DNA from: Coniochaeta sp. PMI_546
Taxonomy: Eukaryota > Ascomycota > Sordariomycetes > Coniochaetales > Coniochaetaceae
NCBI GenBank assembly: GCA_021432605.1
Contig: MU271146.1
Coordinates: forward strand, 2,790,001-2,854,000
DNA: 64,000 nucleotides
Direction of reading: 5' to 3'
Shown here: in pieces, positions 9,555 to 20,114 of the stretch
Position numbering within the stretch: the stretch's first letter is position 1
Layout: each line of letters starts with the position of its first letter
Program-made: the position numbers and the translations under genes
Notes under the pieces: model-generated
The model's database searches: none
Seen by the model: only the letters and a program-made list of their open reading frames with translations
What the model was told of the DNA's origin: nothing

Positions 9555-10926
9555 ATGCTGTCGGGTATTCTGATATTCAACCAAAAGGGAGAGAACCTCA
9601 TCTTCCGGGCGTTCCGCAACGACTGCCGACCGCGCCTCGCCGACGTGTTCCGCATCCAGGTCATCAGCAACGCCCAGGTCCGCTCTCCGATCCTCACTCT
9701 CGGTAGTACCACCTTCAGCCATGTCAAGCACGAGAACATCTACCTGGTTGCCATTACCAAGAGTAACGCCAATGCCGCCCTGGTCTTCGAGTTCCTTTAT
9801 CGCCTGATCCAGCTCGGCCGTGGCTATTTTGGCAAGTTCGATGAGGAGGCCGTCAAGAACAACTTTGTGCTCGTCTATGAGCTCCTCGACGAGATTATCG
9901 ACTTTGGCTACCCGCAAAATACCGAAACCGACACGCTAAAGATGTACATAACCACCGAGGGCGTCAAGTCCGAACGGGCTCCCGAAGACTCGGCCAAGAT
10001 CACGATGCAGGCAACCGGCGCACTATCATGGCGGAAGGCGGACGTCAAGTACCGCAAGAACGAGGCTTTTGTTGATGTCATTGAGGATGTCAATCTTCTG
10101 ATGTCGGCCACAGGCTCCGTTCTTCGCGCCGATGTTACCGGTCAAATCATCATGCGCGCCTACCTCAGCGGCACGCCCGAGTGCAAGTTCGGCCTGAACG
10201 ACAGGTTGCTTCTAGATAACGACGGCCTGCTAAGCTTACCAAGTGGCAACAAGATGGGGACAAAGGCCACAAAAGCTGCCGCCGGGAGCGTTACCCTGGA
10301 GGACTGCCAGTTCCACCAGTGTGTCAAGCTTGGCAAGTTTGATAGCGACCGCATCATCAGCTTCATCCCTCCAGACGGCGAGTTCGAGCTCATGCGATAC
10401 CGCGCAACCGAGAACGTCAACCTGCCCTTCAAGGTTCATGCCATCGTCAACGAGGTGGGCAAGACAAAAGTCGAGTACAGCATCGGCGTGAAGGCCAACT
10501 TTGGTTCCAAGCTCTTCGCAACCAACGTCATTGTCCGCATACCGACGCCACTCAACACTGCCAGGATTACTGAGAGGTGCACACAAGGAAAAGCCAAATA
10601 TGAGCCGTCGGAAAACAATATCGTCTGGAAGATCGGGAGGTTTACGGGCGGTAGTGAGTTCGTGTTGAGCGCTGAGGCCGAGCTAACAAGCATGACCAAC
10701 CAGAAGGCCTGGAGCCGGCCCCCGTTAAACCTCAGCTTCAGCCTGTTGATGTTCACCAGCTCCGGGCTGCTGGTCCGCTACCTCAAAGTATTTGAGAAAA
10801 GCAACTACTCAAGCGTCAAGTGGGTGAGATATATGACAAGGGCTGGCAGCTACGAAATACGGTATGTTCCTCACTCCAGCCCCCGTCCTCGGACATATGC
10901 TGATACTTCTCCCTTCCAGGTTCTGA
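9555..10926 (+). CDS. apm4: AP-2 complex subunit mu
   Basis: Two exons, 9555-10861 and 10920-10926, give 437 aa. The 58-bp intron (GTATGT...CAG) sits just before the last two codons; splicing turns the end into SYEIRF and a stop, the expected mu end. Residues 1 to about 140 form the longin-type N-terminal domain (MLSGILIFNQKGENLIFRAF). The mu-homology domain follows from about 165 to the end (LRADVTGQIIMRAYLSGTPE, then KWVRYMTRAGSYEIRF). AP-2 mu binds YxxPhi sorting signals and PI(4,5)P2 at plasma-membrane clathrin sites. The NTETDTLKMYITTEGVKSE linker and ITMQATGALSWRK segment match AP-2 rather than AP-1 mu as I know them. The start was chosen at the longin domain. The gene is convergent with the small gene to its right. 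Confidence 0.93.
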
Positions 10927-11196
10927 TCGGCTTGGTGGTCTGCGATATCTCGAATTACGTTTCATGCGATGCATTGCGTGGCGTCTGGAGTACTTTGCTT
11001 GGACTGAAGATTGTCACGACATCCTGACCGGCAGGCACTGTACACTATTATTACCTATTTGCGAAAGAAGCTGCAGTGGACATTGACCGCCGACATCGTC
11101 TCCACAACTAGTCACACGACCAACTTATGAACCTTACAGCTCTCGGTACCGCTTATCACTCCACCGCTTTGAGCCGGGCTTGAGCCGCTTCAAATG

Positions 11197-11526
11197 TTAC
11201 AGCTTCGAGGAAGGGCGGCCATTAAACACGCTTCCTGACGCGGCACTAGGTCCATTGTCATGGTTGACCGTGTCCCTCTTCGTTTGATCATCGATCGACG
11301 TAGTTCCATGCATGGTAGTCTGTGTTTTCTTCGCCAATGTAGAGCCTGCTGTTGTGGTCGGAGTCTTGCCACCGACATCAATGTCATCGGAGGTTGTCTC
11401 GGCCACAAGGGAGATGGGATCGCCGAGTAGGGACGGATTCGCGCCTCGGCCATGGGTCTTCTCAGCTGCGAGCTGGCGCAGTGGCTTGTGTGGCTTGCCG
11501 TTTGCTTTGGAGGTCGTTGATGGCAT
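11197..11526 (-). CDS. Small conserved-looking fungal protein, 109 aa
   Basis: This minus-strand frame begins at ATG 11526-11524. Its N-terminal half contains KPLRQLAAEKTHGRGANPS followed by LLGDPISLVAETTSD, which resembles short uncharacterised Pezizomycotina proteins I recall with a THGRGANPSLLGDP core. The C-terminal half is polar, Thr-rich and probably disordered. There is no signal peptide or membrane segment. It lies tail to tail with AP-2 mu (270 bp apart) and head-on to the 3' end of the bestrophin-like gene on the same strand. The resemblance is from memory and no function is known to me. Confidence 0.6.
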   Translation of the reverse strand: MPSTTSKANGKPHKPLRQLAAEKTHGRGANPSLLGDPISLVAETTSDDIDVGGKTPTTTAGSTLAKKTQTTMHGTTSIDDQTKRDTVNHDNGPSAASGSVFNGRPSSKL

Positions 11527-12105
11527 TGCGAGCTGCAATATGAAGTCGTGATGATCTGGGGATATCTCGAGGGGTGAAGTAATATTGCTCTAGTGTCCAA
11601 GAAAAAAGAGAGGGAAAAAAGGCCGCTCAGCGACCTCGCTCCACGCCGTGCGTGCTATTTTACTTTGACCGTGAAACTTCGAGGCGGTGGCATGTATAGG
11701 GTTTTGCAATGCGGAGATTTCCATTGCAGCTTGTCATCGGGCTCCCATCATGACGTCGTTGATATCTTTACATGTGCGGCAGGCAGGATCAGGTGCTGTT
11801 TAAGCTGAAGCAATGGATACGTCATGCATTGGCAATGAATATAATATGCGATATGTGCCTCATTGTACTGTGATTTCCTTAAATGCTCCCTGTCGCCTGG
11901 CTAGCCCATACTAGAGGAGGCGAAAATATGAGAATAGGCCAATAGCGTACGTAGTCTTGACATAATGCATGTCTTACGCCTTGAGATTTGACTTTGGATA
12001 ATGAGGTATGGACAATGATAGGCTCGGCGCTGACATGCCGAGAGGGATCATGAAGGAGTGCGGTCATGCTCACCGAACCGCATATTGCAACGTGAAGCCC
12101 GTTCC
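11527..12105. other. Intergenic region between small gene and bestrophin-like gene
   Basis: No supportable gene. It should contain the promoter of the small minus-strand gene and the 3' end of the bestrophin-like transcript. A TGACGTCG bZIP-like site lies near 11750. Confidence 0.5.
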
Positions 12106-13894
12106 CTAGACTTGGGATACATTGACATTGTCAACGTTTCCATGCTTCTCATCCTCGATCCTAGTGGCCGCCATCTGTTTCCTGGCTTCGAATCCTATCT
12201 CTGTCTTAGCCTTCAGGGCATCGCGCACGCGTTGCTCTCCCCTGTTCATCCAGGCTTGCCAACCGTTGCTGCTCAGAGGCCACAAGACACGGTTGTCGAC
12301 GGTTTCAATCCAGTCACGACTCAACTGCTTGGGCTTGGAGGCTATTATGTCGAGCTCCGAGGCGATCTGGGCACAGTAGCTCTCGAGTGGTAGGTCGTTG
12401 ACGTCCTCGCCAAAGGGGTTTTCTATCTCTTCGCCAATCATGAGTAGACCGATTATGATGTATGCGGCGGCCACAGCAGCCGGAATCGTCACCCATCCCA
12501 TGTTTGGGACTGAAAGCAACTGGAAGGGCAGCAAGAATACATATACCCATGTGATTTGGCTGATGGCAATCGTATATGCAATGGGGAGGGGCGTGGTCAG
12601 GACTCGCTCAGTGCCCGTCAAAACATCATTCAAGGAGGCAATGTTGTTATCTGACTGTCATTAGCGCCCAGACATTTAGCGGTCACAGCTGACAGGCGCC
12701 GTCACGACTCACAGGCAATTGTTTGCTGCATGGGGATTGTTAGCTGGCCGTTTTGAACCAGCTCGTCCGTGAAGCTGGCGAGATACCCGAGAATCTCGAG
12801 AGGAAGGTTACCGAGCGGCCGCTGTGCCTGCTTGATTGTCTTTCGCGGATTACTGGCGGCAAATGAGATTCCGAGGTATCCCCCAGTGGCCTTGAGAAAT
12901 CCAGGCCTCTTGCGAGCAGTGGCCTTGTCGGGCTGATCCCGTGTGGCGGCACTGGCAAATGTGTCTAAGTGGGAGACCAGGTTGGCCAAGTCGTCGTAGG
13001 ATGTATACGGCTCATATCGAAGCTTATGCTTTAGAGAAACGGCAAAGGCGACAAGAAGGTTCATGGCAGTACTGATGAGCTCCAGGATTAGTGAAGCTCC
13101 AAATGGGACCTGGATGGCTGACATGGGACTTGGTGCACCAGAGCTTACAGTTTGGCCAAAAGATCCTTTTGGAAGAGCTCGCCATCGCGCTCCTTGGCAT
13201 GGATCCAGAAGACGCGGCCCAGCTGTTGTGAGCCAAGAATAAGCTGAGCCCAGTATCTCCGTCCTTCGGCATATCTAGCGGATCTATTTAAGTAAAGGTT
13301 CTCTGGAGGTGGTATGCGGCTCCCGAGGCTTACCGTTCGTAGGCAGTTGAACTGCGAAAGGAGAGACCCAAGCCGACAACAAAACCAGTGACCGTAAGGA
13401 GAATCGAGTTCGTCCCGACTGGAGGTACGGAATGGATCAGTCTCACACGCAGCTAGAGCTTGTATGCTTTGCCATGGAAAGAGGCTTTTCCTTACGATTT
13501 GTCCGGTAGAAATGAATAACACTGATGGCTGACGCCCAAGCAGCAACCGCGAGCAGGGGCAGTATCATTTTCGGGAGGATGCTCCCATGCATCCTCAAAA
13601 ATAGGGGCCATTTCGAATGCCGTTGTATGTCACGGGGTCCTTTCTGAAGCCCCAGCGGTCAGGAATATGGCCAGTAGCGGCATGAGGAATGTCGTAACTT
13701 ACAAAGTAGTCGTCCAAGTCTAGACTGGTGTTGTGGCGGCTGAATGGGTTCGGAGTATGGATACGGGGCGACATTGGGGAGTCTTGCGGAGCAAGCGGCG
13801 GCATAGCCACACTGGGATGAGTTGTGTCACCGTGAGAGGCGAGGGCCGGGCTGTCGGTCGCGGCAGGCATAGCTTGAGCACCATCTTCGGCCAT
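12106..13894 (-). CDS. Bestrophin-like (UPF0187/RFP-TM) chloride channel family protein
   Basis: Six exons read 13894-13703, 13643-13496, 13418-13334, 13274-13149, 13071-12713 and 12650-12106, giving 484 aa in one frame. Introns are 59, 77, 59, 77 and 62 bp, all GT-AG; the fourth has a CACTAATC branch-like site. After a disordered N-terminus comes SLDLDDYF, then GPRDIQRHSKWPLFLRMHGS at the start of the membrane domain. A first helix (ILPLLAVAAWASAISVI) and FVVGLGLSFRSSTAYERYAE carry the family's conserved RxxxAYxRxxEGR-type segment. Further on are NLLVAFAVSLKHKLRYEP and PLPIAYTIAISQITWVYVFL. Bestrophin-like proteins are anion channels in membranes; fungal substrates are unknown to me. A longer start 18 codons upstream is possible but basic and unsupported. 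Confidence 0.9.
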
Positions 13895-14816
13895 TGTGCT
13901 GCTTGGCTCCGGGCTCCTATGTCGGCACCTCTTCGACGTACGTTGCAAACAGGGGACGATTTAGCTGAACTTAGAGAAACCCTCGAAACCGGAAACGGCC
14001 CTGCATTGAGCAATTCGAGGTTGCAAAAGCTGCTATATGTCACCTCCAGGGACAGTCGTATAAGCCAGGAAAGATATTTTAAAAGAGCGAGTAGAATACT
14101 AGTATCGAAGGAGAATCTGTAATTGCAAAGAACCAGAGGACGAAAAAATATATGATGAGAGAATGGGAAAGCACGAGCTTGACTTTGTAACACGCGCGAG
14201 GAGAGGGAGCTAGGATCCTCTCTACGGCCCGTGCCATCGGCAGAGCTGCGGTTGTCGGGGAAGGAACGCACTACACGTGTACTATAACTGGTCCACTGGC
14301 CATTTCGTAGAAACAATTTTGGCTCTGCTGAAACAAAGGGGCCGCCTGGGCGGTCGTCTTCAAGGGGTTGCCAAGACAGGGGCCTGCAAGCTCTGGACTT
14401 TGTGGACTGGCGTCAGTGGCCTCAGGGGCTTCGCAGTGGAGGAGCCAAGACATTCCTAGACACGTGGTTGGCTGAGAGCACTAGAAGGGCGATGCGATGA
14501 AGATATATTTGCAGCTTGCAGAGCGACATGCTGGCATGTCATGTGCGCACGCGACTAAAGGCGTCGTCAAGGATACCTGATTGATGAAGCCTATGTCGAA
14601 CCGTTTCTCTACACGTGTACGTGTATATGAGTTCCAAGGGTTAAGGTACCTACGGTATGGCTGTCAGGGCGACGAGCGCATGCACCCAGACCGCCCGTTT
14701 TCACATTACGTACCGCTCTACAGTACGTAAATGACCGGGTTGTCCGTGATCCTGCGACAAAGTGACTACTACTGTACCCAAAAGAATAGGTGCGAAGAGA
14801 AAAGAAGACGAGTAAT

Positions 14817-14842
14817 CAGAGCCATCGACAGAGCCATCGACA
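14817..14842. repeat. Two-copy 12-bp tandem repeat
   Basis: CAGAGCCATCGA occurs twice in direct succession, followed by a partial third unit of two bases. It is intergenic and probably a slippage product. Confidence 0.8.
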
Positions 14843-14927
14843 CCTACTGTGGTATCAGTTACGCCAGGATCAATTAGGTATATGGAAGACCAAGCAGCAG
14901 CAACGCGGATAGTGTTCATACGAACAC

Positions 14928-15120
14928 TAAGGTACCTACCTTACCTATATGAGGTAAGGTACCTTAGGTAAGGTAGGCACCTTATCACCTTATGATAAAA
15001 TGTCATGATACCTGGCTCTAAGGTAGGTATTTTCCAAGTTCGCAGTGTACTGTCGTACCTGATAGCAGCAGCAGTACCTGCGTTCCTGCACATCGTACTG
15101 ATAAGGTAGGTAGTACCTAC
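14928..15120. repeat. Dense TAAGGTA/GGTACC repeat cluster
   Basis: Roughly ten copies of GGTACCT, TAAGGTA or CCTTACC in both orientations fill about 190 bp, including the 12-bp palindrome TAAGGTACCTTA at 14955-14966. This is the strongest instance of the window's dispersed motif. Confidence 0.8.
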
Positions 15121-15258
15121 ACGTACACTACCCCCCACCACCAAAGTCGGCTTCCAGTGTACGGTGGGTCTCGACCGCAGCGGGTCGCACCGTGAGTGCC
15201 GGATTACCTGAGGCACGCTGGCCGGCATCCTCTTCGTCCTTCCTGGTTTCTTTGTCAG

Positions 15259-16830
15259 ATGAGCGCCATCGACGACCCGAGTCTGTCCATGGACACTGCG
15301 CCTACATTTGCCCGTGACTTCATCCGGAAACTTCAATTGAGCTCACGCACTGCTACAACTGCAGAACCTGAGCTCCCACATTATAATGTCGCAGACGCTG
15401 CGGATGTGGACTTGCTTGTGTCGAGCAGCACCCCCGTCCAGGTCCAGCTCGGAACCGGAGCCGACATCTACGCCTCTACTCTGATCCCAGCCATCCTCGC
15501 CGCTCAGTCTGAGGTCATTCTCGTCACCTGCTTCTGGGCCAAGTCAGACACACTGTCTGCCCTTAGTGATGCCCTCGATCGGCTGGCTTCGCATCGACGG
15601 TCGCTCATTGACCGCGGAGACTATGTCCAAACACTGCACATGCACATTTGCTTCTCCTCGCGTAGCCTCCTTCAGAAACTATTCCACACGTCCTCTCGCC
15701 ATGGTTACACATATCCCTCGTCGTCATGGCCCAAGGTACTGGGCCTGCCGGCTGCCCAGGTGCTCCATGCAGGCCGCATCGAGCTTCAAGTCAAAACGCT
15801 TTTTTTCCTACCTTTCAGTGTCATGCACCCCAAATTCCTCATCATTGATCGTCAGCGTGCTTTCATTCCAAGTTGCAATGTCAGTTGGGAAGCTTGGCTC
15901 GAAGGCTGTGTCGAAATCAGCGGTCCGGTCATCGTTGGTTTGTTGAATTTCTTCGCAAGGACCTGGAGCGTTGACCTTGGTGAGCTTCCCCGTTTGCGCG
16001 CGAAAATCCCGTCAGAAGGCTTTCCTCAGCCGCTGCAGGAGCCCGGTCTCACTTCTATACACCACTGCGAACGATTCTCGTCGCCAGCTTCCCCGATCTT
16101 GACGGTGTTGCTGCCTTCATCCCACCATCGCAACCCCAACTTTCGGCCTTTCCCTTGGCAGGCCGCTGCCTCTCCACCACCTACGCCGCTTAACGTGGCA
16201 CTGCTTCACCTTATCAACAACTCTCGCCGTAGTATTTACGTTCAAACCCCAAATCTCACATGCGCGGCGGTCATCTCGGCGTTACTGGATGCTCTCAGTC
16301 GCGGAGTCGACGTCAACATTGTAACAAACCGCAATATGATGCTTGTTGAGCAGCTGCTCACCTCCGGAACAACCACTGCCTGGTGTCTTCGTTCGCTATT
16401 GCGCCGATACAGGTGCATGATTCATGGAGGGGAGAGGCTCACGCCGGGCCTGCACTGCGCTCGCGTTGTGGCTAATGACAGTATGCAACGCAGTGTTGAT
16501 TTTGATTCGGATCTCGAAGCTCAGCTCCCGCTCCCAGGACACCTTCGCGTATCATATTTCCAGCCGCGCCAGGCCAACAAGTCTTCAATGACAGAGCGGC
16601 GACATGGTCTTCTTGAAGCCCCGGAGGAGCCGGTTCATTCGCATCTCAAGCTGACTGTTGTTGATGGGGAGCACACGGTTCTCGGATCAGGCAATATGGA
16701 TCGAGCAAGCTGGTACACTAGTCAAGAGCTTGGGATATTGTTTCAAAGCAGAGATTTCGCAGTCGCTATGATGGCAACAGTCTCGCAGGCTCTGGAAGGC
16801 CGCCTTAACGCTGTTTTTGAGAATCCTTAA
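15259..16830 (+). CDS. Phospholipase D-like protein with two HKD motifs
   Basis: The product of 523 aa comes from one exon. Both catalytic HxKxxxxD motifs are intact: MHPKFLIID with His190, followed by an Asn-Ser context (SCNVSWE), and SHLKLTVVD with His462, followed by GSGNMDRASW. This two-motif layout belongs to the cardiolipin synthase/PLD phosphodiesterase superfamily. A covalent phosphohistidine intermediate is expected from the family. The N-terminus has no clear signal or transmembrane helix, and the C-terminal motif spacing is of the bacterial PLD type rather than the PX-PH eukaryotic PLD1 type. The substrate (phospholipid or nucleic acid) cannot be told from sequence. The ATG at 15259 is the first in the frame; upstream codons are only reachable from a GTG. 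It is divergent from the bestrophin-like gene. Confidence 0.87.
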   Translation: MSAIDDPSLSMDTAPTFARDFIRKLQLSSRTATTAEPELPHYNVADAADVDLLVSSSTPVQVQLGTGADIYASTLIPAILAAQSEVILVTCFWAKSDTLSALSDALDRLASHRRSLIDRGDYVQTLHMHICFSSRSLLQKLFHTSSRHGYTYPSSSWPKVLGLPAAQVLHAGRIELQVKTLFFLPFSVMHPKFLIIDRQRAFIPSCNVSWEAWLEGCVEISGPVIVGLLNFFARTWSVDLGELPRLRAKIPSEGFPQPLQEPGLTSIHHCERFSSPASPILTVLLPSSHHRNPNFRPFPWQAAASPPPTPLNVALLHLINNSRRSIYVQTPNLTCAAVISALLDALSRGVDVNIVTNRNMMLVEQLLTSGTTTAWCLRSLLRRYRCMIHGGERLTPGLHCARVVANDSMQRSVDFDSDLEAQLPLPGHLRVSYFQPRQANKSSMTERRHGLLEAPEEPVHSHLKLTVVDGEHTVLGSGNMDRASWYTSQELGILFQSRDFAVAMMATVSQALEGRLNAVFENP

Positions 16831-18120
16831 ACCCGGCTATGGCCAGCCGAACGAACCCCGAGCATGTTCAAAGGGTGTTCCATAGCACACAACAACTACC
16901 TGGCACCGAAGGATGGATCCCAGCCCCTTAACGGTGCTGTAGAGCCGTCAAATCATTACCAGCTCTAGGAACAGCCCTTCACGGTACACGATCACGCACA
17001 TGGTGGACCTTATGTTCGGCATCGGCACCAATCAAACTTATATGCCATTGATGCACTTAGAAAGGCTGATCTCTTCGACTCAATGGTGAGCGGAATGCCA
17101 TCCGAACAGCCGTTTTCACCAGCGGGCATATAGCAAGCGTTGCGGCTCGTCATGACTGTGGCACAACTTGCCAACATGCATCGGCGGCTCCTACCCTGAG
17201 ACGACCGGGAGTATTACCTGTTGCTGTCCACCCTGAACGCAATGCGACCACCCTCGCGGGAAGAGGCTCTTCTAGATACGTCTTGGCAATCGCATTCAAC
17301 CCGGAATTCTTGAGATTGCAGAATTGTAATAAATTAAGTCAGCCGGGAAAGGTGCACAAGCTCAACCATCAATGGCCGACCCGTCAAGGCCCCTTGTCCG
17401 ATTCCCCTCAGAGGGGTTCGTTTCCCCAAAACCCTCCAACAGGCCGGTTTCCCTGTATTCGAACATCATCGGGCAAATGTGAGAAGATTTGCATCGCAAA
17501 GGTGGTCTGGGTGGCCACTGGCAAACATCGACTTCGGAACAGGGTTGCACCAGTTCTCTCTGAAAGCCGGACTGAATGGCGAGAATGCGACTTTGCCCAG
17601 GAACTTCGCTTGGCTCTTCCGACCCCTCATGACGACCGACCGATACTGCGGATCGCTCCACGCGACCCCACATCTGGCACCTGAACTGTTCCCTTCGTGG
17701 CTATCCAGGAACGTGGGCTCCGAGATGATACCCATGCGTACCCGGCTCTGTCGGTTCTGATCTGGACCTCCCTGTGGGAGATCATCCAGACCACTTCGCC
17801 ATGCACGGTGGTTGGTGAATATGCATCCTTGGTTGCTCAAAGATCTTGCCAAGAATGCCGCAGCAGGCAAAGGCAAACCTCACCTCTTCTCCCCATGACC
17901 TCCAAGAGCCCTCCTCTTGAAGTGCCATGTACTGTGTGTTCGGATAGGTCCGTATGGACCAGCGTCACAAGGCGTGGTCGAAGCTCTCGGGGACTTGAAC
18001 CAGTTTTCCGTTCCTGCCGCGTTTCTTGAAGACTGGGCTCCACGGATTTTCTAAAGCCTTGCCTGCTCAAGTTTCCTCATCTGGACATGTCGGCCTCGGA
18101 ACGAGTTTCCACCTGATCAA

Positions 18121-18126
18121 GGCTAA
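18121..18126 (+). promoter_or_regulatory. Xyr1/XlnR-type site GGCTAA
   Basis: GGCTAA, the core recognised by the xylanase/cellulase activator XlnR/Xyr1, lies 262 bp upstream of the GH6 start codon. A six-base match may be chance, but its position before a cellulase gene makes it plausible. Confidence 0.35.
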
Positions 18127-18279
18127 TTTTTGCGCTTTTCCAGCCTCCGTATCTGCATTGGTTCTCAGTGTGACCGAGGTTCCCATCATCAGCCCTCCCT
18201 CCAATGTTTGTTTGTAGGCCACTCTTCCCGCAGTTCCGGCTGCCAGTCCTCTGCCTCGGCGGCCCGAAAGCAGTTGGGT

Positions 18280-18288
18280 GATAAAAGG
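18280..18288 (+). promoter_or_regulatory. TATA-like element (GATAAAAGG) of cel6A
   Basis: GATAAAAGG lies about 100 bp upstream of the GH6 ATG, a normal TATA distance for a secreted-cellulase promoter. It is assigned from sequence and position only. Confidence 0.4.
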
Positions 18289-18382
18289 GGTGCTGCCCAC
18301 GTCTTTGGCACCTTCTCTACGCCCTCAAGCACAACATCCGGCACTATCACAGGCAGCCCTCCTATTCTGACCACCGAGTATC

Positions 18383-19902
18383 ATGGCCGCCAAACGCATC
18401 CTCCTCGCCGCTGCTCTGACAGCAACAGTGCTGGCTGCTCCAGTCGTTGAAGAACGCCAGAACTGTGGTGGAACATGGTGGGTGTTAACCGCCTCTTACA
18501 CCATTCTGGGACTACCGCAACTGACATCTCATCTCACTGCAGGACCCAATGCGGAGGCATTGGCTTCACTGGGGCGACCTGCTGCACGTCAGGGAACACC
18601 TGTGTGAAACAGAATGACTACTATTCACAATGCTTGCCTGGCAGCCAAGTCACGACGACCTCGACGACTAAAATCACCTCGACAACCAGCAAGTCCAGCA
18701 GTACTTTGACACCGACCACTGCTAAGACTACAACCACTACAGGCAAGACTACCACGACGACCGGTAGCCCTACCACTACGACTAAACCAACTGGCACAGC
18801 CTCGGGTACCGTATCGTACAGCGGCAATCCATTCGTTGGCGTTCAGATGTGGGCCAACAATTATTATGCTTCCGAGGTACTCAACCTCGCAGTGCCTAGC
18901 CTGAGTGGTGCTCTCGCTGCCAAGGCTTCGGCTGTGGCCAAGGTGCCCAGCTTTCAATGGCTCGACACTGCCTCTAAAGTCCCAACTGTCATGGCCGATA
19001 CTCTTGCAGATATCCGGGCTGCCAACAAAGCTGGCGCCAACCCACCGTACGCAGGTCTATTTGTTGTCTATGACCTGCCCGATCGCGACTGTGCTGCCGC
19101 AGCATCCAACGGAGAGTACAGCATCGCCAATGGCGGCGTCGCCAACTATAAGGCTTACATTGACGCGATCCGGGCGCAACTCGTCGCCTACTCGGACATC
19201 CGTATCCTTCTAATCGTCGAGCCGGACTCTCTTGCAAATCTGGTGACGAACATGAATGTCGCTAAATGCTCTGGCGCGCATGACGCCTATCTCGAGTGTG
19301 TCAATTATGCCGTCAAGCAGCTCAACCTTCCAAATGTGGCCATGTATCTCGATGCCGGTCATGCTGGCTGGCTCGGCTGGAGTGCCAACCTCCAACCGGC
19401 CGCTACCCTCTTCGCCAATGTCTACACCAACGCCGGGAAGCCAGCTGCTCTCCGTGGTCTAGCAACCAACGTAGCGAACTACAATGGTTGGAACCTGACG
19501 TCTGCACCTTCGTACACCCAAGGTAACAGCAACTACGATGAGATCCATTACGTTCAAGCTATCGCCCCTCTCCTCAGTGCTGCCGGCTGGAACGCACACT
19601 TTGTTACCGACACGGGTCGCTCGGGCAAGCAGCCAACAGGGCAGCAGCAATGGGGTGACTGGTGCAACGCCAAGGGTACTGGCTTCGGTATGCGCCCTAC
19701 TGCCAACACTGGGCTCGAGCTCGAGGATGCGTTTGTCTGGATCAAGCCCGGTGGCGAATGTGACGGCACCAGCGACACGAGCGCAGCCCGGTACGACTAC
19801 CACTGCGGCCTCTCTGACGCTTTGCAGCCTGCGCCAGAAGCCGGCACATGGTTCCAGGCATACTTCGAGCAGCTGCTCACTAATGCCAACCCATCTTTCT
19901 AA
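18383..19902 (+). CDS. cel6A: Cellobiohydrolase II, CBM1-GH6 exocellulase
   Basis: Exons 18383-18477 and 18543-19902, with a 65-bp intron, give 484 aa. A signal peptide ([18 protein letters not shown]) leads into a CBM1 cellulose-binding module at about 26-63 ([17 protein letters not shown], with paired cysteines). A Thr/Ser-rich linker follows at about 64-125. The GH6 catalytic domain begins with [18 protein letters not shown]. Family residues are visible: WLDT near the active-site tunnel, [20 protein letters not shown] with the catalytic Asp, [12 protein letters not shown]-like [26 protein letters not shown] and [12 protein letters not shown]-like [12 protein letters not shown]. The enzyme releases cellobiose from non-reducing cellulose ends outside the cell. 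The splice junction falls inside CBM1, as in known cbh2 genes. The protein ends ANPSF. It is tail to tail with the ThuA gene. Confidence 0.97.
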
Positions 19903-20114
19903 GCCGTCGCCCACATCAAACGTAGAGGCCAAGTCGGAGCCGAGAGATATTCGTCTGAGACCCAGCAATAGAGACAGACACGCGTTAACGGTTCGAAGGG
20001 TGCAAAAGTGGCAGGGCAAGCGGAGGTTCTCTTCTTTATCCAACTTTTCTTTGTATATACTCAACACCATAACAAGCAAACAGCAAATGTACATATCCCA
20101 TGCGCAGAACAGAC

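Larger units (their letters stand above)
13895..15258. other. Divergent intergenic region (bestrophin-like / PLD-like)
   Basis: No supportable gene. It carries ACACGTGTAC-type palindromic motifs near 14274 and 14611, a 12-bp tandem duplication at 14817-14842 and the densest TAAGGTA/GGTACC cluster in the window. Both flanking promoters should lie here. Confidence 0.55.
16831..18382. other. Intergenic region upstream of cel6A, with unresolved frames
   Basis: Several overlapping frames of 60-136 codons occur on both strands between about 17280 and 18060. Some phrases look protein-like (for example DLPVGDHPDHFAMHGGW in one plus frame) but stops interrupt them, and I could not tie them to a family. 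It may be a decayed gene or chance. The right end is the promoter of the cellobiohydrolase gene. Confidence 0.45.

Noticed and set aside
17760-17815. Possible laccase-like copper-binding phrase in a plus frame
   Set aside because: DHPDHFAMHGG resembles a His-rich copper motif only loosely; no neighbouring frame supplies the other multicopper-oxidase motifs.
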